Positions 59,309 through 64,000 of a stretch of DNA of 64,000 bases are shown in pieces. Position 1 is the stretch's first letter. The number at the start of each line of letters is the position of its first letter. A model generated the notes under the pieces. The model was given only the letters and a program-made list of their open reading frames with translations, was not told where the DNA came from and made no database searches. Source of the stretch: Verrucomicrobiaceae bacterium (GTDB lineage Bacteria > Verrucomicrobiota > Verrucomicrobiia > Verrucomicrobiales > Verrucomicrobiaceae). The DNA lies in the NCBI GenBank assembly GCA_016795375.1, contig JAEUHJ010000025.1, positions 1 to 64,000 of the forward strand. The letters run 5' to 3'. Position numbers and translations under genes: made by a program.

Positions 59309-59364
59309 GAGAGTGAGGCTGTTAGCCGCTGGCGCGTGTTTCGTCGAGAAAAACCGCCGCCGCG

Positions 59365-60234
59365 TCACGCCGCCTCCAACCCACCCGCCCGATACGCCGA
59401 CGGCGACACGCCCACCTGCCGCCGAAACCACGCCGTGAAGTGCGAGGCGTGGCGGAAACCCAGCTCGAACGCGATTTCCTTCAGTGTGCCGCTTCCCGCC
59501 AGCACACGCTCCCGCGCCGCGTCGAGCCGACGCTTCTCCAAATAGCGGCGCAAGCTGGTGCCGAGGCGCTGCTGGAGCAGTTGATCGGCACGGTGCAGGC
59601 CCAGGCCGAAGCCTGGCGGCAAACTCGGTGTCGTTTGATCGAGCGGACGCGTGTCCAGCCACGCGATGAGTTGCTCCACGCGACCTCGACGCCCTTTCGC
59701 AGTCACTCGGGGCTCCGTCTCGATGCCGTTTTGATGCAGCACCGCGCTCCAAACCGCGAACCACTCCAAAAACGCCGCCTCACGCGCCGACCACGCCGCG
59801 AATGAGTGTGTCGCAGGCTTCACTGCCTCGCGATACGTCACCGCCTTGCGACCGCGATGCACGCGGCGGAAGAGTTCCAGCGTTGCCGTGCGCAGCGCGG
59901 CCGACTTCGCGGCAAAATTCAGCTCACGGCGGAACACCGCCCGCTCATCCGGCCACTGGCAGCGAAACCCGACCGACAGCAGCCGCGTCCCCGGCGCGAA
60001 CCAATGCTGCCTCGGCCCCGGAGCCGAGAAAAACGCCGCGCCACGTCTAACGACGAACTCTTTCCCCTCCGCCCGGATGCGCCCGCTGCCCTGCTCGACG
60101 AAAAACACGCCCGCCGGCACCGGAATCTCCGCCGACCACACCCCGCACACCGGTACCGCCCCGCGATACACCCACAGCCACTCCCAGCGCAGGCTGCGCC
60201 AGGCATCGGCAGTGAATTCAGGTGGTCGGGGCAT
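59365..60234 (-). CDS. AraC family transcriptional regulator
   Basis: About 289 residues from ATG 60234 (MPRPPEFT). The N-terminal cupin-like sensor includes GVFFVEQGSGRIRAEGKEFVV and PGTRLLSVGFRCQWP. The C-terminal DNA-binding domain has two helix-turn-helix units, with the conserved second one GTLKEIAFELGFRHASHFTAWFRRQVGVSPSAYR (positions about 240-280). It diverges from the small lipoprotein gene at 60309 with 74 bases between, and may regulate that gene or itself. A 16-codon longer start exists. Confidence 0.85.
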   Translation of the reverse strand: MPRPPEFTADAWRSLRWEWLWVYRGAVPVCGVWSAEIPVPAGVFFVEQGSGRIRAEGKEFVVRRGAAFFSAPGPRQHWFAPGTRLLSVGFRCQWPDERAVFRRELNFAAKSAALRTATLELFRRVHRGRKAVTYREAVKPATHSFAAWSAREAAFLEWFAVWSAVLHQNGIETEPRVTAKGRRGRVEQLIAWLDTRPLDQTTPSLPPGFGLGLHRADQLLQQRLGTSLRRYLEKRRLDAARERVLAGSGTLKEIAFELGFRHASHFTAWFRRQVGVSPSAYRAGGLEAA

Positions 60235-60308
60235 GTGTGAATGTGCTCTCAGATGTTGCAGCAGCAAACCTGTTGTGCGCACACTTCAAATAGCTCCTAA
60301 CATAGGCT

Positions 60309-60866
60309 ATGTCCTTCATTCGTCTTCTTGCCTCCCACTTCATTCTCTGCGGCCTCATTTCATGTGTGAGCATCTCGTCGCCTCCGTGGCAGGAAGTAAT
60401 CTCGCCCAAGGTCGAGGAAGCCCCGAGCTTGGTCGGACGCTGGAAGTCGGATACTTGTCCCACGGGATATTGGATCATCGACCGGTATTCGGATGGCCGT
60501 TATGCGAGCAAGTTATACCTCTGCCACGACATCAGCCAGCCTCATGAAGTTGCCCTCGAGTGGGGGCGGTGGAAGCTGGAGAGGGGGTCCTACCAACATG
60601 TGATGGATGGAACGAACTCGGAGCCGCTGAAACGCGTCCAAGGCAAATGGCGCGACTGGCCCGTGACAAGCCAAACCCATGATCGCTTTGTCTTCGAAGT
60701 GAATGACGGCAGTCGCGAAGAAACCCGAGTTTCGATCACGGCGCCACTGCCGACACTCAAGCTGCCTTACCCCCAGGACAGCAAGTATGGCTGGATTCCG
60801 ACAAAAGAGGGATTCATTGAGCGACCGTCCGACGGAATTCCCGCCTGGCTCTACCAGACGCCGTAG
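60309..60866 (+). CDS. Putative lipoprotein of unknown function
   Basis: A 185-residue protein whose N-terminus carries a lipobox-like LISC (Cys about 19). The mature part is Trp- and Tyr-rich and likely a small beta-barrel (LVGRWKSDTCPTGYWIIDRY, ALEWGRWKLERGSYQHV), a pattern of calycin- or META-like domains. No family is recognised. It is followed after 84 bases by a gene for a large secreted protein. Confidence 0.6.
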   Translation: MSFIRLLASHFILCGLISCVSISSPPWQEVISPKVEEAPSLVGRWKSDTCPTGYWIIDRYSDGRYASKLYLCHDISQPHEVALEWGRWKLERGSYQHVMDGTNSEPLKRVQGKWRDWPVTSQTHDRFVFEVNDGSREETRVSITAPLPTLKLPYPQDSKYGWIPTKEGFIERPSDGIPAWLYQTP

Positions 60867-60950
60867 CTGCACATCGCCCCGCATAAGCGATTTCCGTTTA
60901 GCATAACACACGACGGTTGTCTGTCCTGCCGGCTCTGCTTTCCTGCCCGG

Positions 60951-63338
60951 ATGAAGCCCAACCTTCTGCTTTCCGTATATTTCGTGTGTTCCGTGGTCAA
61001 TGCCTTGGCCCAGGAGCCGCGCAACATCAGCGGCATCTATCCATCGCTCGCCATGTTCAACAACGAGGGCGAGTGCGGCACGGGTGCCGTCGTGCCTTGG
61101 GCGGACCGGCTGTGGGTCATCACGTATGGGCCGCATCTGCCCTTCGGTTCGAGCGACAAGCTCTACGAGATCACGCCGGAGCTGAAACAAGTCGTGCGCC
61201 CCGAAAGCGTCGGCGGCACGCCAGCGAACCGCATGATCCACGACGAGTCGCAGCAGCTTTTCATCGGGCCGTATGTCATCGACGCAGAGCGCAAAGTGCG
61301 CGTCATCCCGCCGAGCATCATGCCGGGCCGACTCACCGGCAATGCGCGGCACCTGACCGATCCCGCAGGCAAAATCTACTACGCCACGATGGAAGAAGGC
61401 CTCTACGAGGTTGATGTGAAGACGCTTGGGGCCAAAAACCTCATACGTGACGGCAATCCTCACCGAAAAGGCTTCAAGATCGAATCGCCGCTCTCCAAGC
61501 TCGACTCCCAACTCCCCGGCTACCACGGCAAAGGCCTCTACACCTCCCAAGGCCGCGTCATCTACGCGAACAACGGCGACCGTGATCCGCGTGTCAAAAC
61601 GGACCCCACCACGCCCAGCGGCGCGCTCGGCGAATGGACCGGCAGCGGCGACTGGCGGCTCGTGCGGCGGAATCAATTCACCGAGGTCACCGGCCCCGGC
61701 GGCATCCACGGCAGCGATCCGAACGCGCCCGTGTGGAGCATCGGCTGGGATGCGAAGTCGCTCATCCTCATGCTGCTCGACCGTAGCGCGGGTTTTCAAC
61801 CCGCGTCAGAGGGGAACGAGTTGAAAACTCGTTCTACATGGCAGTCCTTCCGCCTCCCCAAAGTCAGTCACAGCTACGACGGCGCACACGGTTGGAACAC
61901 CGAATGGCCGCGCATCCGCGACATCGGTGAAAAAGACCTGCTCATGACCATGCACGGCGCGTTCTGGAGCTTTCCGAAGACCTTTTCCGCATCGAACACG
62001 AACGGCATTCGCGCCCGCAGCGCCTACTTGAAGGTCATCGGCGACTTCACGCGCTGGAACGACCGCCTCGTCTTCGGCTGCGATGACTCGGCGAAGTCGG
62101 AGTTCCTCAACAAACGCAAAGTCAAAGGCGGCATCGACAGCGTCGGCCAGTCACAGAGCAATCTGTGGTTCACCACGCCCGACATGCCCGGGAAGCTCGG
62201 CCCCGCGCACGCGAGCGGCGCGGTGTGGCTGCACGAGAGCGTGAAGAAGGGCGACAAAGGCGATTTGTTTCTCGTGGCGGGTTGGAAGCACCGCAGCCTC
62301 TGGATCGTCAATCACGCCACCGGCGAATCCACACGCACAGACATCACCAGTGACGATGACTGGCTGCGGACCGAGGCCGGAGCCAACTCCAAGGACTTCA
62401 GCGCCATCATCACGCTCTCGAACGGCGACTCACGCTCCACCGAACCCGACGCCATTTTCGACGGCATCGCCCGAATCGGCGATGGAAACGCCCAAACCGG
62501 CCTTTTCCGCCCGCGCGGCGAGAACAAGCGCACGCTGAGTTTTGCGACAAAAGACGGCTACTACGAGATGGGAGCCGATCTGGCCCTCAAACGCGTCGAA
62601 GACGCCAAAGCGAAGGCCTTCGTCGAAAAAGCCGTCGCGCTGCCGAAGAACGTCATCACGCTCGATGCCGCCAGCGTGCTCGTCGTCGATGATCGCGGCC
62701 GCCGCTGGCGCTTGCCGCGTGCCTCGAAGGCCTACGATGCCGCCACGAAGATCGGCGAGCTGCGCATCTGCCGCGAAGTCGCTACCGAGCGCGACATGCT
62801 CAGCGCCTGCGGCACCTTCTTCGAGCTGCCCGCCGAAAACGCCGATGGCTTCGCGAAGATCCGCCCCATCTGCTCGCACAACTTGCGCGTCACCGACTTC
62901 GGCGGCTACCGCGGCCTCTTCATCATGAGCGGCATCAAACCGGACGCCAAAGCCAGCGACCACATCCTCCGCAGCGACGACGGCAAGGCCGCCCTTTGGG
63001 CCGGTGCCATCGACGACCTCTGGAAGCTCGGCAAACCCTGCGGCGAAGGCGGCCCATGGAAGGCCACGAAGGTCAAAGCCGCTCAAAAGAGCGATCCTTA
63101 TCTGATGTGGGCCTACGATCAGCGCACGCTCACGCTCAGCCATGATCAGAACGAGCCGGTGAACTTTCACATCGAGCTCGACCTCACCGGCACCGGCCTC
63201 TGGGTCACCCACAAACACCACGAAGTCTCCCCCGGCGAAGAAACCGCCCTCGCCTTCGACCCCGCCGTGCAGGCCCGCTGGCTGCGCCTCACGGCCGACA
63301 AAGCCTGCGCCGCGACGGCGCAGCTCAAATACGAGTAA
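60951..63338 (+). CDS. Large secreted protein of unknown function, interrupted in frame by a REP pair
   Basis: A 795-residue exported protein (signal peptide MKPNLLLSVYFVCSVVNALA). The N-terminal half has propeller-like strands (TGAVVPWADRLWVITYG, SSDKLYEITPEL, KIYYATMEEGLYEVDV) and the C-terminal end a beta-sandwich (NFHIELDLTGTGLWVTHKH). It may bind or cleave a glycan, but no known family is clear. Residues about 278-295 (RSAGFQPASEGNELKTRS) are encoded by a pair of palindromic repeats and are likely an insertion that the fold tolerates. A sulfatase gene follows after 37 bases, so they probably work together. Confidence 0.65.
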   Translation: MKPNLLLSVYFVCSVVNALAQEPRNISGIYPSLAMFNNEGECGTGAVVPWADRLWVITYGPHLPFGSSDKLYEITPELKQVVRPESVGGTPANRMIHDESQQLFIGPYVIDAERKVRVIPPSIMPGRLTGNARHLTDPAGKIYYATMEEGLYEVDVKTLGAKNLIRDGNPHRKGFKIESPLSKLDSQLPGYHGKGLYTSQGRVIYANNGDRDPRVKTDPTTPSGALGEWTGSGDWRLVRRNQFTEVTGPGGIHGSDPNAPVWSIGWDAKSLILMLLDRSAGFQPASEGNELKTRSTWQSFRLPKVSHSYDGAHGWNTEWPRIRDIGEKDLLMTMHGAFWSFPKTFSASNTNGIRARSAYLKVIGDFTRWNDRLVFGCDDSAKSEFLNKRKVKGGIDSVGQSQSNLWFTTPDMPGKLGPAHASGAVWLHESVKKGDKGDLFLVAGWKHRSLWIVNHATGESTRTDITSDDDWLRTEAGANSKDFSAIITLSNGDSRSTEPDAIFDGIARIGDGNAQTGLFRPRGENKRTLSFATKDGYYEMGADLALKRVEDAKAKAFVEKAVALPKNVITLDAASVLVVDDRGRRWRLPRASKAYDAATKIGELRICREVATERDMLSACGTFFELPAENADGFAKIRPICSHNLRVTDFGGYRGLFIMSGIKPDAKASDHILRSDDGKAALWAGAIDDLWKLGKPCGEGGPWKATKVKAAQKSDPYLMWAYDQRTLTLSHDQNEPVNFHIELDLTGTGLWVTHKHHEVSPGEETALAFDPAVQARWLRLTADKACAATAQLKYE
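61782..61837. repeat. Two inverted GTAG-footed REP-like palindromes (BIME-like) inside a CDS
   Basis: The first unit is GTAG then CGCGGGTT-TTC-AACCCGCG (hairpin arms 61787-61794 and 61798-61805). The second, in opposite orientation, is AACGAGTT-GAA-AACTCGTT (arms 61815-61822 and 61826-61833) followed by CTAC. The whole element of about 55 bases is read in frame through the gene at 60951. Its layout matches REP doublets mobilised by RAYT transposases, which recognise a GTAG foot. Confidence 0.75.
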
Positions 63339-63375
63339 GCGAAAGATGAGCGCGCTTCATGCGGTTCATCAAGGC

Positions 63376-64000
63376 ATGAAGCACGCTGCTTTTGTCCTCC
63401 TGCTCGCTCTTTGCCCCGTCTTTGCCGCCGAAAAACCCAACATCATCGTCATCATGGCGGATGATCTCGGTTACGGCGATCTGGGCTGCTACGGCGCGAA
63501 GGCGGCACCGACGCCGAACATTGACAGGCTGGCGGCGGAGGGGCTGCGCTTCACCAGCGGCTACAGCAGCGCGGCGACCTGCACGCCGACGCGTTTTTCA
63601 TTGCTGACCGGGACGTATGCGTTCCGCCAGAAAGGCACCGGCGTGGCTCCTCCGAACGGGCCGGCGCTCATCAAACCCGGCACGGAGACGATGGCGTCGC
63701 TCTTGAAGAAGGCGGGCTATGCCACGGCGGTGATCGGCAAATGGCACCTCGGTCTCGGCGACCCGAAGCCGGACTGGAATGGTGAGCTGAAACCGGGGCC
63801 GCTCGAAATCGGCTTCGACCACTGCTTCCTCCTTCCTACGACGAACGACCGTGTGCCGCAGGTCCATGTGGATGATCATCGCGTGCGGAATCTCGACCCC
63901 AAGGATCCGCTGTGGGTCGATGACAAGGCGCCGGATGAAAATCATCCCACCGGCATCACGCATCGCGGCACGTTGCGCATGGACTGGACGCACGGCCACA
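63376..64000 (+). CDS. Secreted sulfatase, N-terminal part (runs off the window)
   Basis: About 208 codons of a type I sulfatase are present. A signal peptide (MKHAAFVLLLALCPVFA) precedes the metal-binding IIVIMADDLGYGDLGCYG at about 23-40. The formylglycine site is CTPTR at about 69-73 (CxPxR core), and the KWHLG motif with the second metal-site Lys/His follows near 120. The start is ATG 63376; an in-frame ATG at 63346 adds ten residues before the signal peptide. It differs in the active-site consensus (CTPTR) from the sulfatase at 41672 (CGPSR), so they probably act on different esters. Confidence 0.9.
   Translation, partial: MKHAAFVLLLALCPVFAAEKPNIIVIMADDLGYGDLGCYGAKAAPTPNIDRLAAEGLRFTSGYSSAATCTPTRFSLLTGTYAFRQKGTGVAPPNGPALIKPGTETMASLLKKAGYATAVIGKWHLGLGDPKPDWNGELKPGPLEIGFDHCFLLPTTNDRVPQVHVDDHRVRNLDPKDPLWVDDKAPDENHPTGITHRGTLRMDWTHGH

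Overview
The window is a GC-rich bacterial chromosome segment that reads as a member of the Verrucomicrobiota, probably a Verrucomicrobiales-type heterotroph. The grounds are the combination of LPS export genes (so a Gram-negative envelope), secreted sulfatases, DUF1501 and DUF6797-cytochrome proteins, ThuA-like proteins, neutral-ceramidase-like proteins, pfam12831-type FAD oxidoreductases, a lone GspG-like pseudopilin and mostly weak Shine-Dalgarno sequences. This is inference from gene content; a planctomycete is the main alternative. No phage, insertion sequence, CRISPR array or rRNA operon was seen.

Layout. 1-5586: LPS export (lptA-like end, lptB), ribosome hibernation factor hpf, an OlsF-like double acyltransferase, pyrF, and a XylR-type regulator. 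5684-9991: a three-gene catabolic operon facing that regulator (sugar isomerase-like protein, DUF6797-cytochrome c protein, ThuA-like protein). 10104-12583: an NhaC-type antiporter translationally coupled to an opine-dehydrogenase-like protein. 12656-18464: a large secreted protein of unknown function, a serine hydrolase of the beta-lactamase fold, trigger factor, a small anchored protein and a Smr protein. 18563-21542: SulP transporter and M50 site-2 protease with CBS domains. 21615-26341: a tight minus-strand operon of avtA, a MidA-like methyltransferase, a conserved protein of unknown function, and a YhaM-like nuclease. 26508-35272: lipoprotein, pyruvate phosphate dikinase with a lysine-rich tail, pseudopilin, an isolated nuoD-nuoE pair, a TPM-like protein, a CPBP protease and tRNA-Leu(UAG).

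35348-52527 is an accessory catabolic region: hydroxypyruvate-isomerase-like protein, secreted alpha/beta hydrolase, two ceramidase-like proteins, MFS plus sulfatase plus a truncated DUF1501 gene, a small-protein/nucleotidyltransferase pair, and a seven-member minus-strand operon (hydrolase remnant, beta-propeller, glycosidase-like protein, ceramidase-like protein, HpcH/HpaI aldolase, FAD oxidoreductase, sialidase-like protein). 52749-54804 is a cytochrome-oxidase assembly cluster (ctaB, sco, DUF420). 54806-60234 carries DUF3820, DAHP synthase, NlpC/P60, AEC transporter, rRNA-methylase-like and AraC genes. 60309-64000 has a lipoprotein, a large secreted protein and the start of a second sulfatase.

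The most notable signals are: a 27-codon lysine/alanine-rich frame with its own good ribosome binding site, in frame with the end of ppdK; GTAG-footed REP-like palindromes, one pair of them sitting in frame inside a coding sequence and another supplying a stop codon; a perfect CRP-like palindrome between nuoD and a divergent gene; and the compact sialidase/ceramidase/FAD/aldolase operon, whose combined substrate is unknown.
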